A stretch of DNA of 64,000 nt. It comes from Synechococcus sp. ROS8604 (GTDB taxonomy: Bacteria > Cyanobacteriota > Cyanobacteriia > PCC-6307 > Cyanobiaceae). Position 1 is the stretch's first letter, and each line of letters starts with the position of its first letter. The notes under the pieces are model-generated. The model made no database searches, was not told where the DNA came from, and saw nothing but the letters and a program-made list of their open reading frames with translations. This document shows positions 55,856 to 64,000 of this stretch, piece after piece. Location: positions 1,240,001-1,304,000 of the forward strand of contig NZ_CP047946.1 of the NCBI RefSeq assembly GCF_014279655.1, written 5' to 3'. A program made the position numbers and the translations under genes.

Positions 55856-57223
55856 TCAGGCCTCTCCCGTGATCGCTAAACCATCCACCCAGACATGGGG
55901 TGAAACGCCTTGATGGGTCACCACCTCATGGGGTTCTAGGTGAACGATTTCTTTCAAAACCTCGCGGATGTCGCCAGCGATCGTGGCTGCTTCCACAGAG
56001 ATGCGCTCGCCATCCTTCACGAGCCAGCCATCAAACGGCAGTGAAAAGGCTCCTTGGCTGGCCTTTACGCCTGCATGGAGTGCGCTCAAGCTTTCAATCA
56101 ACACGAAGGGCTCTTGGGTGCTGCGATGGTCGAGATGGGCAGCGGGACTGATCAATCCTTGACTGGAAGTCACCTCAAACCAATCGGGTCCAACGGAGAC
56201 CTTGGCTCCGAGTCCGGCGTGACCGGTGGGAGACACTCCAAATTGACGTGCTGTGGCTTCGGAATGGAGAAGATTCTCCAAGGTGCCGTTGCCGATGAGG
56301 CAGAGCCGTTTGGTTGGTGTGCCTTCTCCATCAAAGGCCGCTGCCCCCACGTGATCGGGATGTAACCCGTTGTCGTGCAAATTAAAAAATGGCACGGCGA
56401 GCTGTTGGCCAAGCGACTCTTTGCTGCTCAGGCTGACGCCATCGAGAATCGATCTGGCATTGAGCATGCTGTTGAAAGCACCAATCAGATCAAGGAATGC
56501 CTCCGGTGTGAAACAGACCAAATAACGACCGGTATCAATCGGTTTGTAGTTGAGATGGCTGATGGTGCGCTCGGCTGCTTCCTTGATACAGCCGGCAAGG
56601 TCAAGATCGGAACTGCCAAGCGCAACGCGAACGGCCCCACCGCTGCGTGGTTTTCTGCCGCTTTCTTCGGCACGGGCATACAGGTAGAGGCTTGCCTGAG
56701 TGCGTTGCATGTGGCGAAGTGCCCCCTCGCTATTGAGGTAGATCCGCTCGCTATTGCCTTCGGTCAAGCCGTTGTAGGGGACGGTTTCGATCGCAGGATG
56801 TTTGGAAAGCAGCTCCTCTTCCACCTCTTTTAGGGTGCTGAGCAATTTTTGAATGCTCTGAGAGGGTTTTAGCGGCCGATCAAGCTCCGGAATCGGTGCC
56901 GTTGCCAAGGGTGAAAAGCCTGGGATGTCTTCTGTGTTGCCAAAGGAACTGGCCTGATAAGCGCCATGTAGGGCTTTCTCGAGGCCTCCTGGAGAAAGGT
57001 CAGACGTGCTGGTTATACCAACCAGTCCTTGCTCATTCCAAACGCGAACGGTGATCGAGCTGCGTTGAGCCGCTTTCATTTGCTTGGCTTCACCTCGATC
57101 CACTTGCACCGAGGCATTCATTCCTCGGCTGGCTCCAAGGTCCCATCGACGGATTCCGTCCCTGGTCGCGAGGGTGTGGAGCTGATCGCGGAGCTCTTTC
57201 ACATTGAGAGGTGTATGGGTCAT
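55856..57223 (-). CDS. pmbA: PmbA-type partner of TldD metalloprotease
   Basis: The non-metal-binding partner (PmbA/TldE) of the TldD/E heterodimeric protease, which trims peptides such as modified-peptide precursors in other bacteria. 455 residues with the paired N-terminal domain (LGASRGMNASVQVDRG) and a C-terminal barrel (GHAGLGAKVSVGPDWFEV). The HExxxH motif found in TldD is absent, as expected. It starts directly after tldD, two bases from its stop, so the pair is one operon. Confidence 0.9.
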   Translation of the reverse strand: MTHTPLNVKELRDQLHTLATRDGIRRWDLGASRGMNASVQVDRGEAKQMKAAQRSSITVRVWNEQGLVGITSTSDLSPGGLEKALHGAYQASSFGNTEDIPGFSPLATAPIPELDRPLKPSQSIQKLLSTLKEVEEELLSKHPAIETVPYNGLTEGNSERIYLNSEGALRHMQRTQASLYLYARAEESGRKPRSGGAVRVALGSSDLDLAGCIKEAAERTISHLNYKPIDTGRYLVCFTPEAFLDLIGAFNSMLNARSILDGVSLSSKESLGQQLAVPFFNLHDNGLHPDHVGAAAFDGEGTPTKRLCLIGNGTLENLLHSEATARQFGVSPTGHAGLGAKVSVGPDWFEVTSSQGLISPAAHLDHRSTQEPFVLIESLSALHAGVKASQGAFSLPFDGWLVKDGERISVEAATIAGDIREVLKEIVHLEPHEVVTHQGVSPHVWVDGLAITGEA

Positions 57224-57225
57224 GC

Positions 57226-58689
57226 TCAGCGGCCTCCCACAGTGATCGAATCAACCTTGATGTGGGGTTGCCCCACCGTGACAGAAATGTTGCCGCTCAC
57301 CGAGCCGCAGTATCCAGCGGCTAAATCGAGATCATTGGCGCACATGGAAATCCTTGGCATGACTTCCTTGGCTTCACCGATCAAGGTGGCCCCTTTGACC
57401 GGACGGCCTAATTGGCCATTTTCAATGATGTAGCCCTCTTCCACAGAAAAATTGAATTGACCCGTGGGTCCCACACTTCCTCCGCCCATGGACTTGCAAT
57501 ACAAGCCACAGTCAACAGATTGGATCAGCTCATCGGTGCTGTGGGGACCTGCAGCAATGTAGGTGTTGCGCATGCGGCTCGCAGCTGCAAATCCATGGTT
57601 TTGCCGTCGACCACTTCCCGTTCGTGGATGTCCGGTGCGGAGTTCACCGGCGCGATCGCTCAAAAATCCTTTTAGGACGCCATTTTCAATGAGGACGGTT
57701 TTCTGCGATTCCATTCCTTCATCGTCCATCGATAAAGAACCGAAGGCACCGGTACTCAGCCCTTCATCAATCGCGGTTACAGCCGGATTGGCAATCGTTT
57801 TCCCGACTTGATCGGCAAACGGGGTTGTCCCCCGTTCCACTTGGGTGGTTTCGAGCAGATGGCCGCAGGCCTCATGGAAAATCACGCCTCCAAAACGATT
57901 GGCGAGGACCACGGGCATTTGTCCTCCATCCACGTAATCGGCATGAAGCATGGTGGCGGCACTGCTGCACACTTCGTTGGCGGCTGCATCCACATCCCAC
58001 TCCCGCAAATCATCCGGGCGGTCGCTCGATCCAAAGCGGCGAGCGATGCTTGCACGATGCTCACCATCGGCGGCTAAGACACTGAGGCCGCTGGACTGAT
58101 GCAGGCGGATGTCGCGGGCATAGGTTCCATCACTCGCAGCGACAAGCACCTCTTGCCAGTCGCGTGAAAAGCTGCCGCGACGCACGTCAAGATGCTGTCC
58201 GAGCTGATCCAGACGCGCTGTTCCTTCCAGCAAACGTTGGGTGATTTCAGCGAGCTCAGGTGACTGAGCGAGCCAGGTATCTTTCTTCGCACCAAAATCC
58301 TTGAGCTGATGGAGACCTTGAAAGCCTCCCTCGCGCTGGAGACCCTTGTGCTCCAGTTCGAGCATGGCCAACGCTTGGTCCAGTGCTTGGACAAGGCCTG
58401 ATTCACTGAGGTCGTTGGTGCTAACGAACCCATCTCGATGTCCAAGGAAGACCCGAATCCCCGCTCCCATCCCGAAGGATGGGGACACGCTGGTGATGCG
58501 CTCCTGTTCGGCAAGAACTCCGAGGTGATCAGTGCGCTCTAAGAACACCTCCACAAGATCAGCGCCGGCACGCATCCCTGTATGGAGAAGCGTTTCCAGG
58601 CGATCTTTCCAGGGTGTGTGGCTCGGATCCAGATTGAATGTCTGGTTAAGACCGGGATGGGTGACGACCAAGCCCCTCGTCTGCGTCAA
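57226..58689 (-). CDS. tldD: TldD-type metalloprotease
   Basis: The catalytic zinc subunit of the TldD/PmbA protease. 487 residues with the zinc motif HEACGH (about 272-277) and the downstream Cys-containing NDLDLAAGYCGSVSG near the C terminus, which supplies another ligand in this family. The NHGFAAASRMRNTYI segment is typical. pmbA follows in the same operon. No modified-peptide precursor gene is visible nearby. Confidence 0.93.
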   Translation of the reverse strand: MTQTRGLVVTHPGLNQTFNLDPSHTPWKDRLETLLHTGMRAGADLVEVFLERTDHLGVLAEQERITSVSPSFGMGAGIRVFLGHRDGFVSTNDLSESGLVQALDQALAMLELEHKGLQREGGFQGLHQLKDFGAKKDTWLAQSPELAEITQRLLEGTARLDQLGQHLDVRRGSFSRDWQEVLVAASDGTYARDIRLHQSSGLSVLAADGEHRASIARRFGSSDRPDDLREWDVDAAANEVCSSAATMLHADYVDGGQMPVVLANRFGGVIFHEACGHLLETTQVERGTTPFADQVGKTIANPAVTAIDEGLSTGAFGSLSMDDEGMESQKTVLIENGVLKGFLSDRAGELRTGHPRTGSGRRQNHGFAAASRMRNTYIAAGPHSTDELIQSVDCGLYCKSMGGGSVGPTGQFNFSVEEGYIIENGQLGRPVKGATLIGEAKEVMPRISMCANDLDLAAGYCGSVSGNISVTVGQPHIKVDSITVGGR

Positions 58690-58751
58690 CCTTGATTATG
58701 GAGAATCGCGGAAGGAATCGGAGACAGGGGCTCTGGTTGCTTTGGCAGTCC

Positions 58752-59846
58752 TCAACGAACGCTGGGGTGGTACTGATCGCTGCGGATCGGTGCCATGAAG
58801 AACAGGGACGCCATTTGAACGCCGTTGGCCACCCAATGGGGAAGTTTGCGCAGCACTTTGATGGGTGCAGGGGAGTGCGTTGCATCCACAGCGCTGAGCG
58901 CTGCGTTGTTGTTCACCAAGCGCTCGAGACCATCGAAAAAGCGGGGATTTTTCACGTCGAGGACCACGGGGAACACCCGTGCCGTGTTTTCGTTCGTCTT
59001 GTCGATGACCAAGCGGTCGTATTCGCGCGCATCCAATCCGAGGGATTCGTAAAACTCTTTGCGCGCCACATCACGGACATACATGGTGGCGAAGACAGCA
59101 AGAAGGAAAAAACGGCACCAGAGCCTTGCGCGCAATCCCCTCACCGTGTCCGGCTGCGCTTTCATTAAAGCGTCGAAGAAATCACCGTGGCGATTTTCGT
59201 CTTGGCACCAATTTTCGAAGAAGTTGAAGATCGGGAAAATCTTGCAATCTGGATTTTGCTCAAGATGGCGGAAAATGGTGATGTAACGCCAGTAACCGAT
59301 TTTTTCAGACAGATATGTGGCGTAAAAGATAAATTTCGGTTTGAAGAATGTATAGCTTTTGCTGGCCGTTAAGAAGCCAAGATCAAGTTGGAGACCGAAA
59401 TCGCTCATCGACTTATTGAGGAAGCCGGCATGCCGAGCCTCATCACGGGCCATGTGCGAGAAGCATTCGGCAAGGAGGGGGTTCTTGGTTTTAATCCGAC
59501 GACTGAGCTCTTTGTAAAGCAAAAATCCGGAAAACTCAGACGTGCAACTTTGCTCTAAAAATTCAACGAATACTTTGCGAGTTTCCGGGTCGAGTTGATC
59601 GGCGGCTCCATCAAATTCGCCATTGCGGACGAAGTGATGGCGGTTGTAATCCTTGCGAAATTCTTCGCAGATGGCCTCTAATTCCGCCTCATTAGGCCGC
59701 AGATCCATCGCGGCCATCGCCTCGAAATCTGTCGTGTAAAAACGAGGGGTCAGGATCGTGTCCTTCTCCGGGTCTTTCGCCGTTACGTTGGATCCTGGTG
59801 CTGCTGTGGCTTCCGTCACGGCTGTTGGAGGCACCATCGGTTGCAT
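58752..59846 (-). CDS. acsF: Mg-protoporphyrin IX monomethyl ester oxidative cyclase
   Basis: The oxygen-dependent diiron enzyme that forms ring E of chlorophyll at the thylakoid membrane. 364 residues with two carboxylate-bridge motifs, [10 protein letters not shown] (about 141-150) and ENRHGDFF (about 231-238), and conserved [11 protein letters not shown] and [11 protein letters not shown] segments. The first 35 residues are variable. The start at ATG 59846 gives normal length. chlP elsewhere in the window serves the same pathway. Confidence 0.97.
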   Translation of the reverse strand: MQPMVPPTAVTEATAAPGSNVTAKDPEKDTILTPRFYTTDFEAMAAMDLRPNEAELEAICEEFRKDYNRHHFVRNGEFDGAADQLDPETRKVFVEFLEQSCTSEFSGFLLYKELSRRIKTKNPLLAECFSHMARDEARHAGFLNKSMSDFGLQLDLGFLTASKSYTFFKPKFIFYATYLSEKIGYWRYITIFRHLEQNPDCKIFPIFNFFENWCQDENRHGDFFDALMKAQPDTVRGLRARLWCRFFLLAVFATMYVRDVARKEFYESLGLDAREYDRLVIDKTNENTARVFPVVLDVKNPRFFDGLERLVNNNAALSAVDATHSPAPIKVLRKLPHWVANGVQMASLFFMAPIRSDQYHPSVR

Positions 59847-59912
59847 CAGTCACTACAGCCCATCGTAGGTCGCCCTCTGGTAACCCCGCAGCCCACTGTT
59901 ACGAGCTCTCAG

Positions 59913-60350
59913 TTAATTCCCACCTAGCCATTTCTGGCCATTGAGACGCTGCAGCAAACGGGACTGGAGCAGGGCCAGATTGATGCGCTTTTCGTCGATT
60001 AAAAAAGACTCCAGCAGGCTTGGCTCTGTACCGGACTCTGCAAGCGCAATCGTTTTACCGGATGTGATCGAATCCGATTCAAAGCAAACCCAGAAGCGCC
60101 GATCGCCAGGGAGGGCACCGGTGAGCATCCAGCATTGGCCTCCCACCACGGGACGATCGCCTTCAACTAAATCGATCAAAGCGGTGATTTGGTGATTGGT
60201 GCTCAGCGCTTTGCTGAGGGATGGGATCAGGTCGTCCTTCATGAACGCCTGAAAGGGCTTGTCCTCCAGCTTTGGCTTTGGAGCAGGCTTGGCTGCGGGC
60301 TTTGCCGCTGATTTGGCTTCAGCTTTGGGTGTTGCGGGAGTTTCGCTCAC
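59913..60350 (-). CDS. DUF2996 family protein
   Basis: A 145-residue protein with an Ala/Lys/Pro-rich, flexible N terminus (about 1-30, repeats of AAKPA) and a folded domain with KPFQAFMKDDLIPSLSKAL, VGGQCWMLTGALPGDRRFWV near residue 75 and a helical end. This matches DUF2996, found in cyanobacteria and chloroplasts. Function is not established. It lies between acsF and a membrane protein gene on the same strand. Confidence 0.8.
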   Translation of the reverse strand: MSETPATPKAEAKSAAKPAAKPAPKPKLEDKPFQAFMKDDLIPSLSKALSTNHQITALIDLVEGDRPVVGGQCWMLTGALPGDRRFWVCFESDSITSGKTIALAESGTEPSLLESFLIDEKRINLALLQSRLLQRLNGQKWLGGN

Positions 60351-60395
60351 CGGACTTTGGTCGCTGGGCGAACTGTAGACAGCCCAGTGCGCTCT

Positions 60396-60932
60396 CTACC
60401 AATCATCGCCAATCTGTTGATTCCAATCGTCGGCCTCAACGCTTTCTCCTCTCCCGGCATCAGCCGCCGATGGATTGGTCTTTTGTTCCCTTGGCTTGAT
60501 GGGGTTGCTGTCGGCGGCCTGGGTTGCTGATGGAGTGGCTTGATTGGCTCGATGCACCACCCTGAACGGCACCGAGACGGTTGGGGCTGGATCGCGCACG
60601 TCCCGTTCTGGCCAGGGCGTGGGTTGAGCCGGTCTGGCCTGGGATGGTTGCTCGCGAGGCATCGGCTCGTGAACATCGGGCCCTGTGGCTGGACGCCGAA
60701 CCTCTCGGCGCAGCAGAGGTCTTGAGGTCACCATCGCCAATCCCCCCACTGCGCTGACGCTCGATCCCAACACGGTTGCGACGGCGATCCAGGCCCCAAT
60801 CGGCAATGGTGGCAATCTCCAGGTGAGCACCCGCAACGATGAGGCCTGTCCGAGATTGAGGGTTGCGATCAACAGCATCACCACCACCGGACTCAGACAG
60901 GGAATCAGCAGCAAGCGTTGAAAAGGCGTCAT
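60396..60932 (-). CDS. Two-span membrane protein with Pro-rich tail
   Basis: A 178-residue protein with two N-terminal transmembrane helices (about 8-30, LLLIPCLSPVVVMLLIATLN, and about 46-70, IGAWIAVATVLGSSVSAVGG). A long hydrophilic tail rich in Pro, Arg and Gln follows, with short acidic ends (ADDWNQQIGDDW). ATG 60932 overlaps the ubiX stop by four bases (ATGA), indicating coupling. No family is recognised; it may be an assembly or scaffold protein. Confidence 0.72.
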   Translation of the reverse strand: MTPFQRLLLIPCLSPVVVMLLIATLNLGQASSLRVLTWRLPPLPIGAWIAVATVLGSSVSAVGGLAMVTSRPLLRREVRRPATGPDVHEPMPREQPSQARPAQPTPWPERDVRDPAPTVSVPFRVVHRANQATPSATQAADSNPIKPREQKTNPSAADAGRGESVEADDWNQQIGDDW

Positions 60933-61573
60933 GGCTGGCGCCCCTGCCAACGGTTCAAAGGACTTAATTCCTCACCGAGGGAGTCGAAGAGGCGTACGAC
61001 GAGGAAATCAACCATCTCGCTGAGATTTTGAGGTTGGCTGTACCAGGCAGGAATTGGGGGGGCAATTCTTGCTCCCGCTTCCGCGAGCGTTGTGAGATTG
61101 CGGAGATGGATCAGGCTCCATGGCATTTCTCTTGGAGCAAGCACCAGGGGTCGGCCTTCCTTGAGATGAACATCCGCACAACGTTCGAGAAGATCACTGG
61201 CGACACCGGCGGCAATGCGTCCCACGGTGCCCATCGAGCAAGGAACAATCACCATGCCCCGAGTGGCCACACTGCCACTGGCAATGGTGGCGGCTTGATC
61301 TCCCCAGCGATGGCAAATTAGAGATCCGGTCTGAACATTCAGCCGCGTTCTCCAAAAGCGTTCCTGAAGCTCAGGATCGACGGGCACTTGGATGGATTGT
61401 TCCGCGAGCCAAACCTCATGGGCACCACGACTCATGATCAGGTGAACGCTGCGTTCCCGCTGAAGCAGCAGTTGCAGGGCCCGCTGGGCAAGCGGTTGGG
61501 CTGAGGCACCGCTCACTCCCAGGACGTAAGGACGATCTCGTTGCTCCGAGAGGGACACGGCCTTAACCCTCAC
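60929..61573 (-). CDS. ubiX: Flavin prenyltransferase UbiX
   Basis: Makes prenylated FMN, the cofactor of UbiD-type decarboxylases. 214 residues with the flavin-binding start YVLGVSGASAQPLAQRAL (about 16-33), VPCSMGTVGRIAAGVASDLL (about 109-128), the PLVLAPREMPWS segment and a C-terminal IAPPIPAWY. The first 14 residues are not part of the core. It overlaps the RNB-family gene by 11 bases and the next membrane-protein gene by four, so the three form one transcript. Confidence 0.94.
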   Translation of the reverse strand: MRVKAVSLSEQRDRPYVLGVSGASAQPLAQRALQLLLQRERSVHLIMSRGAHEVWLAEQSIQVPVDPELQERFWRTRLNVQTGSLICHRWGDQAATIASGSVATRGMVIVPCSMGTVGRIAAGVASDLLERCADVHLKEGRPLVLAPREMPWSLIHLRNLTTLAEAGARIAPPIPAWYSQPQNLSEMVDFLVVRLFDSLGEELSPLNRWQGRQP

Positions 61574-63920
61574 TCACTGCCACCGGCAGTGGCGACGCAT
61601 CCTCAGCTACTGCCGATGCCATCACGATGTCCAAGTCGATTTGATTGCGCAGGACATCCACCTTGGACACACGCACCGTGACGGGATCTCCAAGTTTGTA
61701 AACGCGGCGGTTGCGTCGACCGACCAAGCGATTTTGGCGTGATCGGTATTCGTACCAATCGTCGTTCAAGGAGCTGACATGCACGAGTCCCTCCACCATC
61801 GAGGGAGCAATTTCCACGAAGAATCCATAACTTTGAACGCCGCTGATGACGCCTTGTTGCTCCTGATCGAGCATGGGTTCAGCGCTTCGTGCCTGAGCCA
61901 TCGCAATCACGTCTCGGCAAAGCTCTGCCTGCTGGCGACGCCGAGAATTGAGCCGTTGTAGGTGGCGTTCTTGGAGCAGCTCCTCCAATCGTTGTTGCAG
62001 AGACCCACTAAACAGGGGCCAGGTCAGCGTTGAAGCAGCCCCTTTGCTGCCCAAGTTGACCGTTTCTTTTTGGCGAACGCTGGGACGATCTTTGCCGTCG
62101 TTGAGCAGCTGACACAGCACCTGCTGGTTCAACAAATCGGCGTAATGCAGGGTGGGACAACACCAAGGAGCCAAGAGGGGAGTCGATTCGTCCTGAGCGG
62201 GCAGAGACGTGTCTTCTGTCTCGGTCGCTGATGCATCGTCTTCCCCTGCAATGTCCTCGCTGCCGTGCGTGATGTGCTTGGCTTTCGTCTGCATCAAACG
62301 GAACTGGGGATCGGGAAGGGTCTGTTTCAGCTGAAGGTTGAGCACCCGTCTGGATGGGCTTGCGATCAAGGCTTGAGCAAGTTCGGATGCCGAGGTGGTG
62401 CCCTCCTCATCCAGGGAGAGGGGTAGCTCCAAGGCAATGGCTGCTTTGGCAACATCATTCAGAGCTCCACTTTCGGGCTCGTTGGCTTGAAGCACCAAAG
62501 CGGGAAGATTGAAATCCTGGCAATGCTGAGTCCAGGTTGCATGCGCTGCTCGCAGGAAAACAGCCAAGAGTGAGAAGGGATCCTCTTCCCTTAGGGGTTC
62601 CATCCACTGACGATTGCCCCCATCAGGTTCGCTGGCTCGGAGGTCTCCCAGAGAGTCCAAATCGGGTGTTGGGAGATCCAATTCGATCTGACCATGCTTC
62701 AACTCGGCGGCGTGAAGAGCTTTGGCACAAAAGATCAGGGTCTCGAGTTGTCCGATCTGATCTTTGATGGATTTGAGGGCTGCTGGAATGGCACGAGATC
62801 GGGGTTTTCGCCCCGCCAAAGCTGCCAAAGCCCCAGATGTCACCTCAGCGACAGGGCGAATCTTCGTTAAACAAAACTCCCAATCGCGTGCTTCACCTTC
62901 AGAATCGAACTCAACGCGAAGACTCACCGCAGCTTGGGACTCACCAACGTTGAAGGCTGCCGCTTTGGCCAGGTTGGGACTCAGCAGCGGGATCCACTTA
63001 TTGCCGAGACAAAGAGCTTCGCTTTGTTCGCACAGCCACTGATCAAGGCTGTTTCCGGGGTTAACGCGCTCAGCGACCGCAGGAGCATGAATCCATAGCT
63101 GGGTCCCACCTTCATGGGGGCTGACATGGACTGCTGGTAGGTGGGGAGCACCATCCATTACCCAGTTGTTCAGGAGCAAACAGGGCTGATCGGTGAGGTC
63201 TTTGCGACGTTTATCTATTGGTGCCTTAATCGTGGTTCTGGGCGCACTTGCCCTGGTGTGCAGATGGGCCTTGGTGAGTAAGAGATCGCGATCAGCATCG
63301 ACTCCGCCGTTGAGTGGCAGCGATCGGGCCACATGACCGCGCGCTGGGTGTTGAGCAATCGGATAGCGATCGAGCTGCACTTCAACCACCGATGTGGCTG
63401 GTCCCTCAAGGCGATAGTTGCGATCGCCTTCTGGTAATTCGATCGAGGCGAGCACGCGATCATCGAGCGGGACGGCGAGCAGGCGCTCATCCTGTTGTTC
63501 CACCTGGGCCAGAAGGCTCGTCGTGGCTCTCTGCAAAATGCATTGCACCCCTCCTTCTGGAGATCGGCGTCGGCCTGCATCACGGATGATGCGCACCAAC
63601 ACACGGTCGCCATTCCAAGCGTGATTCAGCTGATGGTCACGGATGTAAATGTCTTCACCGCCGTCATCACGAATGGCAAAACAGAACCCTTTGCTGCTGC
63701 AGCGCAAACGGGCTTCGATTAACCCGATTTCATCGCCTCGGGAGACGGAACTCTCCTCTTCAAGGCTCAGCACTCCAAGCCGATCAAGGCCCTTAAGCGC
63801 AATGCTGAGTGACTGTTTGTCGGCTCGATTCGTTAATCGGAGAATTTTCTCGAGCTTGCTGACCTCAAGGGAACCGTCGTGGGGGACCTGGTCGAGAAGG
63901 TCGGCGACCGTGAATTTCAT
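61563..63920 (-). CDS. RNase II/R-family protein with degenerate catalytic motif
   Basis: A 785-residue protein with RNase R/II architecture: N-terminal winged helix (MKFTVADLLDQVP and on), cold-shock OB domains, an RNB domain and a C-terminal S1 domain (GVISGVQSYGFFVEIAPSM near residue 690). RNB enzymes have a motif close to DARDFDDAV after RRDLRDLPFVTID. Here RRKDLTDQPCLLLNNW is followed by MDGAPHLPAV, without the metal-binding Asp cluster. The later YTHFTSPIRRYPD motif is replaced by a WCCPTLHYADLL stretch lacking both arginines. It is probably an RNA-binding protein rather than an exonuclease. ATG 63920 is chosen over an upstream TTG. Confidence 0.82.
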   Translation of the reverse strand: MKFTVADLLDQVPHDGSLEVSKLEKILRLTNRADKQSLSIALKGLDRLGVLSLEEESSVSRGDEIGLIEARLRCSSKGFCFAIRDDGGEDIYIRDHQLNHAWNGDRVLVRIIRDAGRRRSPEGGVQCILQRATTSLLAQVEQQDERLLAVPLDDRVLASIELPEGDRNYRLEGPATSVVEVQLDRYPIAQHPARGHVARSLPLNGGVDADRDLLLTKAHLHTRASAPRTTIKAPIDKRRKDLTDQPCLLLNNWVMDGAPHLPAVHVSPHEGGTQLWIHAPAVAERVNPGNSLDQWLCEQSEALCLGNKWIPLLSPNLAKAAAFNVGESQAAVSLRVEFDSEGEARDWEFCLTKIRPVAEVTSGALAALAGRKPRSRAIPAALKSIKDQIGQLETLIFCAKALHAAELKHGQIELDLPTPDLDSLGDLRASEPDGGNRQWMEPLREEDPFSLLAVFLRAAHATWTQHCQDFNLPALVLQANEPESGALNDVAKAAIALELPLSLDEEGTTSASELAQALIASPSRRVLNLQLKQTLPDPQFRLMQTKAKHITHGSEDIAGEDDASATETEDTSLPAQDESTPLLAPWCCPTLHYADLLNQQVLCQLLNDGKDRPSVRQKETVNLGSKGAASTLTWPLFSGSLQQRLEELLQERHLQRLNSRRRQQAELCRDVIAMAQARSAEPMLDQEQQGVISGVQSYGFFVEIAPSMVEGLVHVSSLNDDWYEYRSRQNRLVGRRNRRVYKLGDPVTVRVSKVDVLRNQIDLDIVMASAVAEDASPLPVAVSEG

Positions 63921-64000
63921 CGGAGCGTGAAAGAAACCGGCCTTCAGGACCGGGAGTTGAATCAAAACCGTTGCACTCGAAGAGTTGGTAATGCAACGGC

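Overview
The window looks like chromosome from a marine picocyanobacterium of the Synechococcus/Cyanobium type. The signs are chlorophyll genes (chlP, acsF), a ferredoxin-type sulfite reductase, type III glutamine synthetase, a B12-dependent monomeric ribonucleotide reductase, a short 218-residue EF-Ts, CcsA-type cytochrome c biogenesis and many small cyanobacterial DUF proteins (DUF3104, DUF3531, DUF6464, DUF2996, CPP1-like). Genes are tightly packed with frequent 1-4 base overlaps. I cannot fix the strain from the sequence alone.

Layout. 1-5.3 kb: the end of a sensor histidine kinase, polyphosphate kinase 2, two coupled small ORFs, a staphylococcal-nuclease-like protein and glnN. 5.3-14.6 kb: an AT-richer, gene-poor accessory region with small hypothetical genes, a second nuclease, a YbjQ protein and several decayed genes. 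It ends at a tRNA-Ser(UGA) gene with an integrase N-terminal remnant beside the tRNA 3' end, which suggests a degrading genomic island. The most notable remnant is a SIR2-like gene on the minus strand (about 12.9-13.6 kb), of the kind found in anti-phage systems, broken by frameshifts and stops. 15.0-17.3 kb: nrdJ. 17.5-19.7 kb: a mechanosensitive-channel (MscS) gene broken into at least six pieces.

19.7-45.9 kb is dense core genome: a methyltransferase, prfC, a CPP1-like protein, hslO, an ABC ATPase, rpsB-tsf, recG, a VanX-type dipeptidase, sir divergent from glyS, chlP, a VanY-type carboxypeptidase, a U32 peptidase, typA, an LPS-transport cluster (lptA-like, lptB, lptF/G-type permease) and ccsA. 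45.9-48.7 kb is a second small-gene region with a CP12-like small protein, a DUF3104 protein, candidate tiny membrane/secreted peptides and a possible Yfr2-like RNA. 48.7-64 kb: dnaK, a disordered-linker protein, terC, DUF6464, a protein resembling archaeal CTP-dependent riboflavin kinase, a DEAD-box helicase, fmt, the tldD/pmbA pair, acsF, DUF2996, ubiX and an RNase II/R-family protein whose catalytic motifs appear to be lost.

No intact new multi-gene system was found. The best leads are the fossil SIR2 defence gene in the tRNA-Ser island, two probable pseudoenzymes (SNase and RNB folds), the CP12-like peptide and the riboflavin-kinase-like protein.
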